Origin: Planctomycetota bacterium
GTDB lineage: Bacteria; Planctomycetota; GCA-002687715; DRQF01
Length of the DNA stretch: 25,113 nt
Assembly (NCBI GenBank): GCA_015485455.1
Contig: WFTN01000253.1
Coordinates: 1-25,113 of the forward strand
Reading direction: 5' to 3'
Shown: positions 15,659-23,902 of the stretch, piece after piece
Position numbering within the stretch: the stretch's first letter is position 1
Layout of the letters: the number at the start of each line of letters is the position of its first letter
Program-made: the position numbers and the translations under genes
Notes under the pieces: generated by a model
Told to the model about the DNA's origin: nothing
Seen by the model: the letters and a program-made list of their open reading frames with translations, nothing else
Databases searched by the model: none

Positions 15659-15720
15659 ATTCTCAAATTCCTTCAGAGAAGCTGATCTAACCGCACCTTT
15701 TCCTCCGAAGGATTGAGAAT
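15659..15720. repeat. Long-looped inverted repeat after the S9 peptidase gene
   Basis: ATTCTCAAATTCCTTC (15659-15674) and GAAGGATTGAGAAT (15707-15720) pair with a two-base bulge around a 32-base loop. It lies 11 bases after the peptidase stop on the minus strand and before the EF-hand gene. No T run follows, so it may be a weak terminator, an mRNA-processing site or a regulator of the EF-hand gene. Confidence 0.4.
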
Positions 15721-15730
15721 CCAAAGAAGG

Positions 15731-18679
15731 CTACTTCTTCTTCTTTTTTTTCTTCTTCTTGTCTTTGTCTAGCTTCTTGAGTTCCTTCTCCCGTTCCAGG
15801 ACGCCGGTGCCTTCAGTGACCCATTTCTTGGCTTTGTCGCCTTTGAGGTAGTGACCAAACCACTCACGGATGCGCCAGTGGTAGTCAACCTGATTCGACT
15901 TCTTTCTCAGCCCATGGTTCTCGCCATCATAAACCAACATCACCAGTTGCTTCTCGGCCAAACGCGCGGCGTTGTACATTTCGATTCCTTGATGCCAGTC
16001 AACAGCTCCATCTTTATTGCCAAAGGCAATGAGGAGGGGTGTGTTCAAAGAGTCCATGCCGAAGATAGGAGAGTTGGCAATGTACGTGTCAACGTCGCGC
16101 CAAAACGGCTTGTCCATCCGACCCTGACTCTCGTGAAAAATACGTGCGTTCGTACCGCCAGAGTTCCAATAGATATTGGTCGACATGCTCATCATGTTCG
16201 TCAAAGGTGCCCCGGCGATGCCCGCAGCAAAGACATCGGAATGAGAAACAATGAAGGCCGTTTGATAAGCGCCCCAGCTATGTCCAATAAGCCCAATTCG
16301 CTTGGCGTCAATAAATCCTTTGGCAACCACGGACTTGACGGCGGGCACCACACAAGCCAAAGCAGATAACCCTGGGTTCTGCGCCCGGTAAACAATGTCA
16401 GGTTGAAAGACGAAATAGCCTTGGGTGGTGAAAACCGTGGGGTTGTAAGCACTTCTCTCCGAGGGTGCACTGTAGCCGTGCACCATTTGTGATCGTTTCT
16501 CATAAATGTAGACAATCATCGGATACTTCTTCCCCACTTGGTAATCAGCAGGATAGAAGAGCGCTCCTTGAAGTTCCTCCCCGTGGTCGTTGCGGTAGCT
16601 GAGCAATTCTGACCTACCCCAGGCAAAATCGGATTGCTGCGGATTGGTCTTTGTCATTTGGGTGGGGTTCGCGAAGTTTTGGTCAGTGACAAAAATGTCT
16701 GGCGAATCGTCGAAGGCCTGGGAAGCATAAGCATAGACCTCAGCATCTTGAGCCTTGGCAAGACTGGACGTTCGTTTGTCTTGCAAGAGAAGAGCATCCA
16801 CAGATCCATCTGGGTTCAGACGCGCGAACCCCGTTTGCTTAGAAGTCTCGCCATAGACTGAAAGATAGATCGACTCATTGGCGTCCAGAAAGTCCTCTTC
16901 CCGGTCCAAGTCAAGAAGCCGGTAGCGCAGGCCACGACTCTTGCCATCAGTCAACTGTTTGGCCACGCCGTCGCGAAGAGAAACTTGGACAATGTCAAAC
17001 TTGTCATAAAGATAAACGAATCTTGAGTCTTGGGACCACCCCCCCAAGCCATAAGGCCGATTCTCATCGGTCAGGACTCCGCTTTCATCGTTGATCATTT
17101 TGCCCGGCAATTCGAGCACCTGGTGTTGATTATTCTCAACATGATAGAGGCACCATTTGCCATCCTTGACGTAGGCAATATGGTTGCCGTCAGGACTGCC
17201 GCCGAAAACCATCTTGTGGTGACTCAGAATCTCCTGTCGCTTTCCCGACCTCGTATTGACGACGAAAACGTCGAGAAGTTGAGGGCCGAACATGGCTTCT
17301 TTCTCGTAGTGATCCGTGTCCCGAGCCAAAGCCATGTGACCCGAATCAAAGACAGTAACGGAATCAGCAACCTCATCGCCGAGTCGTACAAAGGACTTGT
17401 TGTCTAACCAAAACGCGCAAAGATAGTTTTTGTTCCGGTCTCGCGCGATGGTCTTCTTCTGCCGAGGGACAATGTTGGTGTCCTTGGCATGCCAAACATC
17501 GACACCTGCATGTTCATCAAGAGAATCGCGAAGCGCCTTGGGCTCTTCTTCCTTCTTCTTGTCTTTCTTATCGCTCTTTGATTCTTCCTTCTTGGAATCC
17601 GACTCTTTTGTTGTCGGTTTACTTGCCGAAGAGTTCTTCGAAGTCGGCGTTTTAGTCTTCTTGCCCTTAGAATCCGATTTCTTCTTGTCGCCAGTCTTTT
17701 CGTCTTCGTCTTTTTCTGCTGGTTCGTTTTCCCAATCGGCGATGGAGAAAAACACCGCATCACCGTGCTTCTGCCACTGTATGCCCCGGGCTGTCACAAC
17801 GCGCATACCCTTTGGAAACTCTTTGAGATCCCGATGGTCAAAAGTCGTCTTCTGCCCATGACCTGTGCCCAAGTCTTTCCAAACAACCAAGACATGGCTC
17901 GGGTCTTCGTCTTCATCTTCGTTATGTTTGGTTTCGCGCAGGAATGCCACATCACGACCATCCTCACGCCAACTGAGAGAATGATAGTTGGCGTTCTTCG
18001 AATCAAGATGCTTGAGTGAGCCAGTCGTTGCGTTGTAAAGAATCACACCGTTGCCAACATCATCATGAGAATCCAAAGTCATGGCGAGAAGGGAGGTTTC
18101 GTCGGACCAGGCATAGGCACTCACATTGCCAAAAGTCATCTCATCGCCATTCGACAAAGAGCGAACAACAAGATCAGCACCGCCTTCTTCTCCTTTAGGC
18201 AAGTAGCGACGAAGAGCGATGAATTTTCCGTCTTCACTAAAAGCAAAGCCGGTTACATCTTCCATTTCATAAGTGTCATCACTGGTGAGATCTCGCAGAG
18301 CAAATGAAGTGTGCGCCGATTTCTTGGCCTTCTTCAGTTTCTCCTTTTCTTTCTCCGACTTGCCGATCAAGTAGGCCAACCAGCGGTTGTCGTGAGAGAA
18401 CTGGCGGCGTTCGCCAAAGGCAATGGTCTCGGTTTCTTTGCTTCCGAGCTTCCTGAGGCGCATCTCGTTTTCGCCATTGGTACGGCGAATGCCGTAAGCC
18501 AGCCAGGATCCGTCTCGCGACAAGGTGCTACCCCGAAGCGATTCCCAAGTCCCATAGTCTTTGGCCTCTAAGCTCTTCAGAGTCTTAGGCTCAGTCGGTT
18601 TGCTTTCTTGGGCTTGCGAAAATGGCAGGAAGAAGAACAAGAACATCAAGAGGGCTGGGGTAGATAGGAAACTGTTCAC
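15731..18679 (-). CDS. Secreted S9-family prolyl oligopeptidase-type serine peptidase
   Basis: A 982-residue protein. The GTG at 18679 is chosen because GGAG lies 6 bases upstream; it gives the signal peptide MNSFLSTPALLMFLFFFLPFSQAQ. A TTG four codons earlier is the alternative. The N-terminal part has WD/PD40-like propeller repeats (SRDGSWLAYGI, FSEDGKFIALR, WSQDSRFVYL). The C-terminal alpha/beta hydrolase domain carries the triad S801 in GHSWG, D890 in GNKDGAVDW and H922 in ENHG, with spacing right for family S9. Odd features: a Lys/Asp/Glu/Ser-rich insert at about residues 316-386 inside the propeller, and a C-terminal run of nine Lys. It is longer than typical S9 enzymes (650-800), largely because of the insert. 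It probably degrades peptides in the periplasm or outside the cell. Confidence 0.9.
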   Translation of the reverse strand: MNSFLSTPALLMFLFFFLPFSQAQESKPTEPKTLKSLEAKDYGTWESLRGSTLSRDGSWLAYGIRRTNGENEMRLRKLGSKETETIAFGERRQFSHDNRWLAYLIGKSEKEKEKLKKAKKSAHTSFALRDLTSDDTYEMEDVTGFAFSEDGKFIALRRYLPKGEEGGADLVVRSLSNGDEMTFGNVSAYAWSDETSLLAMTLDSHDDVGNGVILYNATTGSLKHLDSKNANYHSLSWREDGRDVAFLRETKHNEDEDEDPSHVLVVWKDLGTGHGQKTTFDHRDLKEFPKGMRVVTARGIQWQKHGDAVFFSIADWENEPAEKDEDEKTGDKKKSDSKGKKTKTPTSKNSSASKPTTKESDSKKEESKSDKKDKKKEEEPKALRDSLDEHAGVDVWHAKDTNIVPRQKKTIARDRNKNYLCAFWLDNKSFVRLGDEVADSVTVFDSGHMALARDTDHYEKEAMFGPQLLDVFVVNTRSGKRQEILSHHKMVFGGSPDGNHIAYVKDGKWCLYHVENNQHQVLELPGKMINDESGVLTDENRPYGLGGWSQDSRFVYLYDKFDIVQVSLRDGVAKQLTDGKSRGLRYRLLDLDREEDFLDANESIYLSVYGETSKQTGFARLNPDGSVDALLLQDKRTSSLAKAQDAEVYAYASQAFDDSPDIFVTDQNFANPTQMTKTNPQQSDFAWGRSELLSYRNDHGEELQGALFYPADYQVGKKYPMIVYIYEKRSQMVHGYSAPSERSAYNPTVFTTQGYFVFQPDIVYRAQNPGLSALACVVPAVKSVVAKGFIDAKRIGLIGHSWGAYQTAFIVSHSDVFAAGIAGAPLTNMMSMSTNIYWNSGGTNARIFHESQGRMDKPFWRDVDTYIANSPIFGMDSLNTPLLIAFGNKDGAVDWHQGIEMYNAARLAEKQLVMLVYDGENHGLRKKSNQVDYHWRIREWFGHYLKGDKAKKWVTEGTGVLEREKELKKLDKDKKKKKKKKK

Positions 18680-19043
18680 TGGAAGCTCCAAGAACTCAAT
18701 TACGGACTCATGATTTCGTGTTTGGTCAATTGCCGCGCATCATAAAGAGGGCCACCAAGGTTGTCGAGACCAAGGATTAAGGCCTAAGAATCACTTGATG
18801 CGGCACATCGACGAAAGCTCTACGCACGGCGATGGCACTTCTTTGCCGTCAAAATAAGATTTGTGCCATGAGGCAATATCATTCATCGCCCGAGGAGAAT
18901 CAGGGATTTGAGACATGATCTGCCCCCACGCTTCCCATTCGGACCTTCGATAAAAGCAGATCAAGCCCACCGAAAAAATAGGCTGAGTTTAGCCGTTCTC
19001 CCTACTGGCGCACTTTCATTTGGACTACTGCCAGAGCGAATGT
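18680..19043. other. Gap between the S9 peptidase and the AAA ATPase
   Basis: 364 bases without a confident gene. It contains the leader of the peptidase gene and one short open frame (18791-18970, minus) listed separately. No terminator with a T run and no repeats were found. Confidence 0.4.
18791..18970 (-). CDS. Possible small protein or gene remnant, 59 codons
   Basis: An open frame from GTG (18970) to TGA (18791-18793) reads MGLICFYRRSEWEAWGQI and continues through MSQIPDSPRAMNDIASWHKSY to a C-terminal SSMCRIK. The composition looks protein-like (Trp, Phe, Tyr, mixed charges) rather than random. No ribosome binding site precedes the GTG, and a stop codon closes the frame just upstream. 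It may be a real small gene starting at an internal ATG (43 codons), a decayed fragment of a larger gene, or chance. Confidence 0.25.
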   Translation of the reverse strand: MGLICFYRRSEWEAWGQIMSQIPDSPRAMNDIASWHKSYFDGKEVPSPCVELSSMCRIK

Positions 19044-20180
19044 TCAACGGTTGATAATCGATCCCAGCGGTTGCACTTCGATCTTATCGCTCAACTGGTA
19101 CGGACGCTCTCCTGGATACACCACGATAAGTTTGTCCAAGGCGAGATCTTCCATTGCAATCTTCATGGACCGAGTCTTGGTGGGGGCATCTCCAAACTTG
19201 AATTCGAACCCAACTCGTTTTCCCTTGTCAAAAACAAGCAGGTCCAATTCTGCATGAGAATGAACCGCCCAGAAGTATGCTTCCCGGGGTTGGATAGCAT
19301 GCAAGACCTCTTCCAAGGCAAACCCTTCCCAAGACGCCCCACACTTAGGGTGGCTCAAGATCTGCCGATGAGACTCAATACCAAGCAAGGCGTGCAGTAA
19401 GCCAGAATCTCGGACATAGACCTTTGGCGCTTTCACCTGCCGCTTCTTCAAATTCTCATGCCAAGGTTGGAGTTGCCGAAGCATGAAAGCTCCGGCCAAA
19501 ATATCTAGATAGCGCCGTGTCGTATGATCGCTCACCCCCAAGGAACGACCGACTTCGGACGCATTGAGTGTCTGACCGTGATAGTGAGCAATCATCGTCC
19601 AGAACCTCCGCAGCGTCGGGGCCGCCAAATTAAACCCCATTTGCGGAATATCTCTTTCGAGAAAGGTCTGCACAAAGTTCATTCGCCAAGCAAGACTATC
19701 ACCATTTGTCCGACCCAAGAAAGACCGAGGGTAGTGCCCCCTCTGCCAGAGCTTTTGCTTTTGCTCAGCTCCAACTTCCTCCAAATTGAATCCCGACATT
19801 TCAACCTGCTCGACTCGCCCAGCCAAAGATTCAGAACTTTGCCTCAACAGCTCCGGCGAGGCACTGCCTAAGACAAGAAATCGGGCGCGCGTTGGCTTGC
19901 GATCAGCAAGCACTCGCAAACAGGGAAACAACTCAGGACAGCGTTGAATCTCATCAAGTACAACAAGACCTTGCAATGGGCCCAGCGCCGTCATTGGTTC
20001 TTGTAGTGCTGTGAGATCAGCCGGATTCTCCAGATCGAAATAGGTAGTTCTTGTTCGCAATGATGCAAAACTGTTTGCAATTGTGGTCTTGCCGCATTGG
20101 CGTGGCCCGGCCAGCAGGACAACAGGAGACCGCTTGAGCGCCCTGCTGATGCGCTCTGTGAGGGCTTTGCGTTCAATCAT
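19044..20180 (-). CDS. AAA-type ATPase with DUF4143 domain
   Basis: A 378-residue protein of the AAA_14 plus DUF4143 family. Walker A is GPRQCGKT (25-32), Walker B is LVVLDEIQ (72-79), and LGSASPELL near 104 is the sensor-1 region. The middle part has a winged-helix-like segment (LNASEVGRSLGVSDHTTRRYLDIL). The C-terminal DUF4143 part shows 'ELDLLVFDKGKRVGFEFKFG', the D...ExK pattern of a PD-(D/E)xK nuclease fold. Length and order are those of the family. The cellular role is not established; the proteins are widespread, often single genes, and patchily distributed. No ribosome binding site precedes the ATG and a promoter ends 6 bases before it, so translation may be leaderless. It stands alone, which fits an accessory gene. 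Confidence 0.85.
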   Translation of the reverse strand: MIERKALTERISRALKRSPVVLLAGPRQCGKTTIANSFASLRTRTTYFDLENPADLTALQEPMTALGPLQGLVVLDEIQRCPELFPCLRVLADRKPTRARFLVLGSASPELLRQSSESLAGRVEQVEMSGFNLEEVGAEQKQKLWQRGHYPRSFLGRTNGDSLAWRMNFVQTFLERDIPQMGFNLAAPTLRRFWTMIAHYHGQTLNASEVGRSLGVSDHTTRRYLDILAGAFMLRQLQPWHENLKKRQVKAPKVYVRDSGLLHALLGIESHRQILSHPKCGASWEGFALEEVLHAIQPREAYFWAVHSHAELDLLVFDKGKRVGFEFKFGDAPTKTRSMKIAMEDLALDKLIVVYPGERPYQLSDKIEVQPLGSIINR

Positions 20181-20215
20181 AGATCGATCATAGATTATGA
20201 AATCTCGAACTTCAA
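20181..20215 (-). promoter_or_regulatory. Predicted promoter of the AAA/DUF4143 gene
   Basis: On the minus strand TTGAAG (20215-20210), a 17-base spacer and TATGAT (20192-20187), with six bases to the ATG at 20180. The start point expected seven bases after the -10 is the A of the ATG, predicting a leaderless mRNA. Confidence 0.5.
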
Positions 20216-20380
20216 CTACGAATATTCATTATTCCAAACCATACTACTCGATCAGATTTACCAGAATTCAAGACCGCCGCACCCACGTCCATAGCGAGAA
20301 AATACAGGGGCGAATCCACCCTCGTTTCAACGCAATAGACGGGTCATCATCGCGCTCTCGAATGGGGGAGGCTGGGAATG

Positions 20381-20719
20381 TTAAGAACGTGGGCCGTGCT
20401 TGGCTTCCCAGCGAGCGACCCAGGCTTCCCAGGAGTTGCCGGTGGCGGTGTCTTTGCCTGAGAAGATCAGACCATCAATGTCGGCTACGCTCAATTTGCG
20501 AGCTTGGGAGTCTTCGGAAGGTGGGTAGAGCGAGACGAAGGGCTCTGCTACTTGGAGATCGCGATTGAAGACGAACCCTTGGACTTTTTCGCCGTCTTTG
20601 AGCATCAAGGTCACATCACCTCGATAGTCGAAAGCCTCATCCAAGGCACGATGGAGATCAACTTCAGTCTCGATTTTTGGTTCCCAACCCTCAAGGCTTT
20701 TTGGCGTTTCTTCAGACAT
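20381..20719 (-). CDS. Small cytoplasmic protein co-transcribed with hpnH, function unknown
   Basis: A 112-residue protein with no signal peptide or membrane segment. It begins MSEETPKSLEGWEPK; this ATG has GAGA about 7 bases upstream and is preferred to one two codons earlier. The centre, 'YRGDVTLMLKDGEKVQGFVFNRD', has the look of a small beta-barrel (Sm-like) strand-turn-strand. It is followed by 'VSLYPPSEDSQARKLSVADIDGLIFSGKDTATGNSWEAWVARW'. I do not recognise a named family. The gene begins 20 bases after the hpnH stop on the same strand, so the two are very probably one operon. This suggests a role connected with hopanoid synthesis, but that is inference. Confidence 0.7.
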   Translation of the reverse strand: MSEETPKSLEGWEPKIETEVDLHRALDEAFDYRGDVTLMLKDGEKVQGFVFNRDLQVAEPFVSLYPPSEDSQARKLSVADIDGLIFSGKDTATGNSWEAWVARWEAKHGPRS

Positions 20720-20739
20720 GGTCATTCTCGATAACGGCT

Positions 20740-21753
20740 CTACTTAGAAACCATAGCTTTGATTGTGCGAAAGAGTCCTGCAGGCGATGAGAAGGTGTCG
20801 TCAACTGCTGCAGGTTCATAGCCACTGTGAACCATGCAATTCTCGCATTTTTCGTTGTTCTCATGACCATAGCCATCCCAGTTGGTCTCGTTCATCAGTT
20901 GATCAAAGGAGTCAGCGTAACCCTCTTGGAGCAAGTAACAGGGCTTCTGCCAACCGAAGGTGTTGAAGGTCGGGTTGCCCCATGGTTTGCAGTTGTATTC
21001 GATATTGCCCTGAAGAAATTCTAAGAACATGGGAGAGTGATTGAACTCCCAACCCTTGCGTGGGTTTTCGATGATTTTCTTGAACAAAGCCTTGGTGCGC
21101 TTTCTGCCCAAAAAATGTCCCTGATCGGGGGCTTTGTCATAGCTATAGCCCGGCGAGAGCATCATGCCCTCAACCCCCAATGCCGTCATCTCGTCGAAGA
21201 AATTGCGTACCTTCTCTGGATTGGCGGCATCGAAAAGTGTCGTGTTGGTTGTGACTCGAAAGCCCATCTTGACCGCCAAACGAATGGCCGATTCAGCCTT
21301 TTCAAATGTTCCTTCGCGGCAGACGGCGAAATCATGATCATCTTTGGAGCCGTCCATGTGAACGCTGAAGGAAAGGTATTTACTGGGTTCGTAATCCCCA
21401 GCTTTGAGCTTCTCCTCCAGGAGAATGGCATTGGTACACAAGTAGATGTATTTCTTGCGTTTCACGAGCCCCCGTACAATTTCTGGCATTTGGGGGTGCA
21501 TCAGGGGCTCCCCACCAGGAATCGAGACAATAGGAGCACCACATTCTTCAACGGCGGCGAAACACTGCTCTGGGGTCAGGTCGCGCTTCAAGATGTGAGG
21601 AGGATACTGAATCTTGCCACAACCGGCACAGGAGAGGTTGCAACGAAACAACGGCTCCAGCATGAGAACAAGCGGATATCGTTTTCGGCGCAGTAGCTTC
21701 TGCTTCAAAATATAGCTGCTAACTGTCCAGGCTTGTGAAATAGGCACAGGCAT
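20740..21753 (-). CDS. hpnH: Adenosyl-hopene transferase HpnH (radical SAM)
   Basis: A 337-residue protein. The start MPVPISQAWTVSSYILKQKL matches the HpnH family, and GGGAG lies 7 bases before this ATG. A longer open frame reaching 22251 runs antisense through pepA and is not real. The radical SAM cluster motif is C38-x3-C42-x2-C45 (FRCNLSCAGCGKI), followed by 'VSIPGGEPLMHP', the SAM-binding GGE motif. A C-terminal Cys motif (ENCMVHSGYEP) is typical of the family. HpnH adds the 5'-deoxyadenosyl group of SAM to diploptene, the first step to C35 hopanoids. The window does not contain squalene-hopene cyclase or the other hpn genes. It is divergent from pepA with 142 bases between starts, and a small gene follows it in the same operon. 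Confidence 0.93.
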   Translation of the reverse strand: MPVPISQAWTVSSYILKQKLLRRKRYPLVLMLEPLFRCNLSCAGCGKIQYPPHILKRDLTPEQCFAAVEECGAPIVSIPGGEPLMHPQMPEIVRGLVKRKKYIYLCTNAILLEEKLKAGDYEPSKYLSFSVHMDGSKDDHDFAVCREGTFEKAESAIRLAVKMGFRVTTNTTLFDAANPEKVRNFFDEMTALGVEGMMLSPGYSYDKAPDQGHFLGRKRTKALFKKIIENPRKGWEFNHSPMFLEFLQGNIEYNCKPWGNPTFNTFGWQKPCYLLQEGYADSFDQLMNETNWDGYGHENNEKCENCMVHSGYEPAAVDDTFSSPAGLFRTIKAMVSK

Positions 21754-21895
21754 GCAAAATCTCCCTTGGATGACATGGTAAGTGCCCTTTGGCCCAGCAC
21801 AAGGTGAGGGCAGAAGGAATCCCAAGTGCCCATGGTTGCCAGACTCGCCCCAACCCCCTACCGTGCAACAAGAACCACGATTCAGGAGAACCATC

Positions 21896-23374
21896 GTGTC
21901 CAAACTCAGCTTTAGCAATTCGACCAGTGCCGCCCTCAAAGGGGCCTCGATCCAAGTTTTTGCCGCCCCCCAGGCCTTTTTCGCCAAAGGTTGGCTGACC
22001 AAAGTGGATGGCGCCAAACTCCCTGCCAATGTCCTCGCAGCGGCCAAGTCCGCCAAAGCAGGCAGCAGTGCCACAATAATCAACTCTCTCATCAGCAACG
22101 ACGGCAAGACCCGCTGCGTCATCTGTGTTTTGCCCGACAAAGTAAGCCGCCACAATAGCCCCAGCCGTGGAGATGCCATCCGATCGGCCATGGGATCTGC
22201 TGGAATCGCTGGAGAAAAAGCCGTCGCCATCGTCTTGGGCTTAGATGACATCGAACACTATTTGGCTGCGGCCAATAGTGTGGCGACGAAGCTCCCTATC
22301 TTCACTCGCAAAAACGGCAAGAAGATCGTCGCGGGAGGGGCAAAAATCGCCGCCTGCGCCCAAGACGGCAAGTGCTTTTCGGCCTCGAAAGTGGTCAAAG
22401 AGACAGTGGCAGCCAGCAGATGGGCGGCCATGGCAGTCGATACCCACCCAGAAGAGATGACCACAGCCATCTTTGCCCGAGAAGCCAAAAAGTTAGTCAA
22501 AGGCTTAGCCCATGTACGGGTCAGCGAAATCGTCGGGCCAGAATTGCTCAAGAAAAAACTAGGAGGCATTCACGGCGTTGGGCGGGCCGCTCCCGTTGCG
22601 CCTCGCTTACTTATCATGAAGTACCAACCCAAAGGGGCCAAGAGGACTTGGGCCTTGGTAGGCAAAGGAGTCATCTACGACACCGGTGGACTGAGCCTCA
22701 AGATCGGCGGTGGCATGTGCTCGATGAAGGGTGACATGGGAGGCGGCGCCGCCACAACGGGAGCATTCAGGGCCCTGGCTGCTTCTGGTTTCAAAGACAA
22801 CGTCATCGCCCTCATCCCCTTGGCCGAAAATTCCATCGGGCCCAAGTCCTATCGCAACGACGACATCTTGACCATGCACTCAGGCAAGACCTGTGAAATC
22901 AATAACACTGATGCCGAAGGTCGATTGCTCCTGGCAGATGCCGTTAGCTATGCCGCCAGGACCTTTAAGCCTGACATCGTCGTCGATGCTGCGACTCTCA
23001 CCGGCGCTCAATTGATCGCCACAGGCCTCCGCCATGCAGCCATCGTCAGCAACCGAGAAGGCGTTGAAAGCAAAGCCTTGCAAGTGGGCCGAGAAAGTGG
23101 TGACCTCACCCATGCCCTCCCTTTCGCGCCAGAATTCTATCAAGCGGAATTCGCCAGCAAATGTGCTGATATGCGCAACTCAGTTGCCAATCGCGCCAAT
23201 GCTCAGTCCAGTTGTGCCGCTCAATTCATCTACGCCCACATCGAAGACTTGGACCCGGCTTGGTTGCACATTGATTTGGCTGGCCCGGCTTGGCGAGAAG
23301 GAAGAGGCACTGGCTACGGCGTTGCTTTGATGTCTCAGTTGCTCAGAAACCTAAAGCCCGGTGATCTGAAATAG
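21896..23374 (+). CDS. pepA: Leucyl aminopeptidase, family M17
   Basis: A 492-residue protein, normal length for M17. The GTG at 21896 (SKLSFSNSTSAALKGASIQVF) has AGGAG 7 bases upstream; a longer frame from an ATG at 21782 has no such support. All metal and active-site residues are present with the spacing of E. coli PepA: K257 and D262 (VGKGVIYDTGG), K269, D280 (KGDMGG), D339, E341 and R343 (NTDAEGRLLLADA). The enzyme removes N-terminal amino acids from peptides in the cytoplasm with two divalent metal ions. The N-terminal 160 residues form the usual macro-like domain, less conserved. It is transcribed away from hpnH and ends in a hairpin shared with the convergent EVE gene. Confidence 0.93.
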   Translation: MSKLSFSNSTSAALKGASIQVFAAPQAFFAKGWLTKVDGAKLPANVLAAAKSAKAGSSATIINSLISNDGKTRCVICVLPDKVSRHNSPSRGDAIRSAMGSAGIAGEKAVAIVLGLDDIEHYLAAANSVATKLPIFTRKNGKKIVAGGAKIAACAQDGKCFSASKVVKETVAASRWAAMAVDTHPEEMTTAIFAREAKKLVKGLAHVRVSEIVGPELLKKKLGGIHGVGRAAPVAPRLLIMKYQPKGAKRTWALVGKGVIYDTGGLSLKIGGGMCSMKGDMGGGAATTGAFRALAASGFKDNVIALIPLAENSIGPKSYRNDDILTMHSGKTCEINNTDAEGRLLLADAVSYAARTFKPDIVVDAATLTGAQLIATGLRHAAIVSNREGVESKALQVGRESGDLTHALPFAPEFYQAEFASKCADMRNSVANRANAQSSCAAQFIYAHIEDLDPAWLHIDLAGPAWREGRGTGYGVALMSQLLRNLKPGDLK

Positions 23375-23391
23375 GCCTTCGCCAAAGATCG

Positions 23392-23430
23392 TTCCAGGCA
23401 TGGTGTCAGTTCTTGGTGCCATGCCTGGAA
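23392..23430. terminator. Hairpin between the convergent pepA and EVE genes
   Basis: TTCCAGGCATGG and CCATGCCTGGAA form a perfect 12-base stem around a 15-base loop. It lies 17 bases after the pepA stop and 7 bases from the EVE stop. No long T run is present on either side, so it may end both transcripts inefficiently or protect their 3' ends. Confidence 0.6.
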
Positions 23431-23437
23431 TCATCGT

Positions 23438-23902
23438 CTATTTCTTCGCCATCTTACAGATGTGATCGAAATGCTTCTTCGACACTGGCTGAACGGAAAG
23501 GCGTGACCCTTTGGCGGTCAATGCCAAACCGTCAAGCTTCTCTTCCGCCTTCAACTCCACCAAAGTAAGGGGTCGGTCAAAGATCTCTTTCAACTTGATA
23601 TCGACCATATACCAACGGGGGCTGTCTTGGGTCGCTTTAGGATCGTAATGGCTATCTTCGGCATCAAACTGTGTGTGGTCCGGGTAGCCTTCTTTGACGA
23701 TTTCAACGACGCCAACAATGGCCATAGGTTTCACCCGGCTATGATAGAAGAAAGCCAAGTCGCCTTTCTTCATCTCGTCCCGCATGATGTTTCGGGCCTG
23801 ATAGTTACGCACACCATCCCAAAAAGTGGTTTTTCCCTTTTCTTTGAGCATAGCCTCGATGGGATAGACATTCGGCTCAGACTTAAACAACCAATACTTC
23901 AT
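23438..23902 (-). CDS. EVE-domain protein (thymocyte nuclear protein 1-like)
   Basis: A 154-residue single-domain EVE protein. It starts MKYWLFKSEPNVYPIEAM, the family's signature opening, followed by 'TFWDGVRNYQARNIMRDEMKKGDLAFFYHS', 'AIVGVVEIVKEGYPD' and 'PRWYMVDIKL'. EVE domains belong to the PUA-like fold and are thought to recognise modified bases in DNA or RNA. Its ATG overlaps the stop codon of efpL (ATGA), so it is co-translated with a translation factor. That favours an RNA-related role but does not prove it. No nuclease or other effector domain is fused to it. Confidence 0.9.
   Translation of the reverse strand: MKYWLFKSEPNVYPIEAMLKEKGKTTFWDGVRNYQARNIMRDEMKKGDLAFFYHSRVKPMAIVGVVEIVKEGYPDHTQFDAEDSHYDPKATQDSPRWYMVDIKLKEIFDRPLTLVELKAEEKLDGLALTAKGSRLSVQPVSKKHFDHICKMAKK

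Noticed and set aside
17430..17861. Plus-strand open frame opposite the charged insert of the S9 peptidase
   Set aside because: It is the antisense image of the Lys/Glu/Ser-rich insert and gives a Ser/Phe/Leu-rich sequence with no start signal.
21754..22251. N-terminal extension of HpnH overlapping pepA
   Set aside because: The family start MPVPISQ at 21753 has a perfect ribosome binding site. The extension is antisense to a well-conserved M17 peptidase.
22245..22879. Other-frame open frames inside pepA
   Set aside because: They overlap the conserved metal-site region of pepA and have no independent support.
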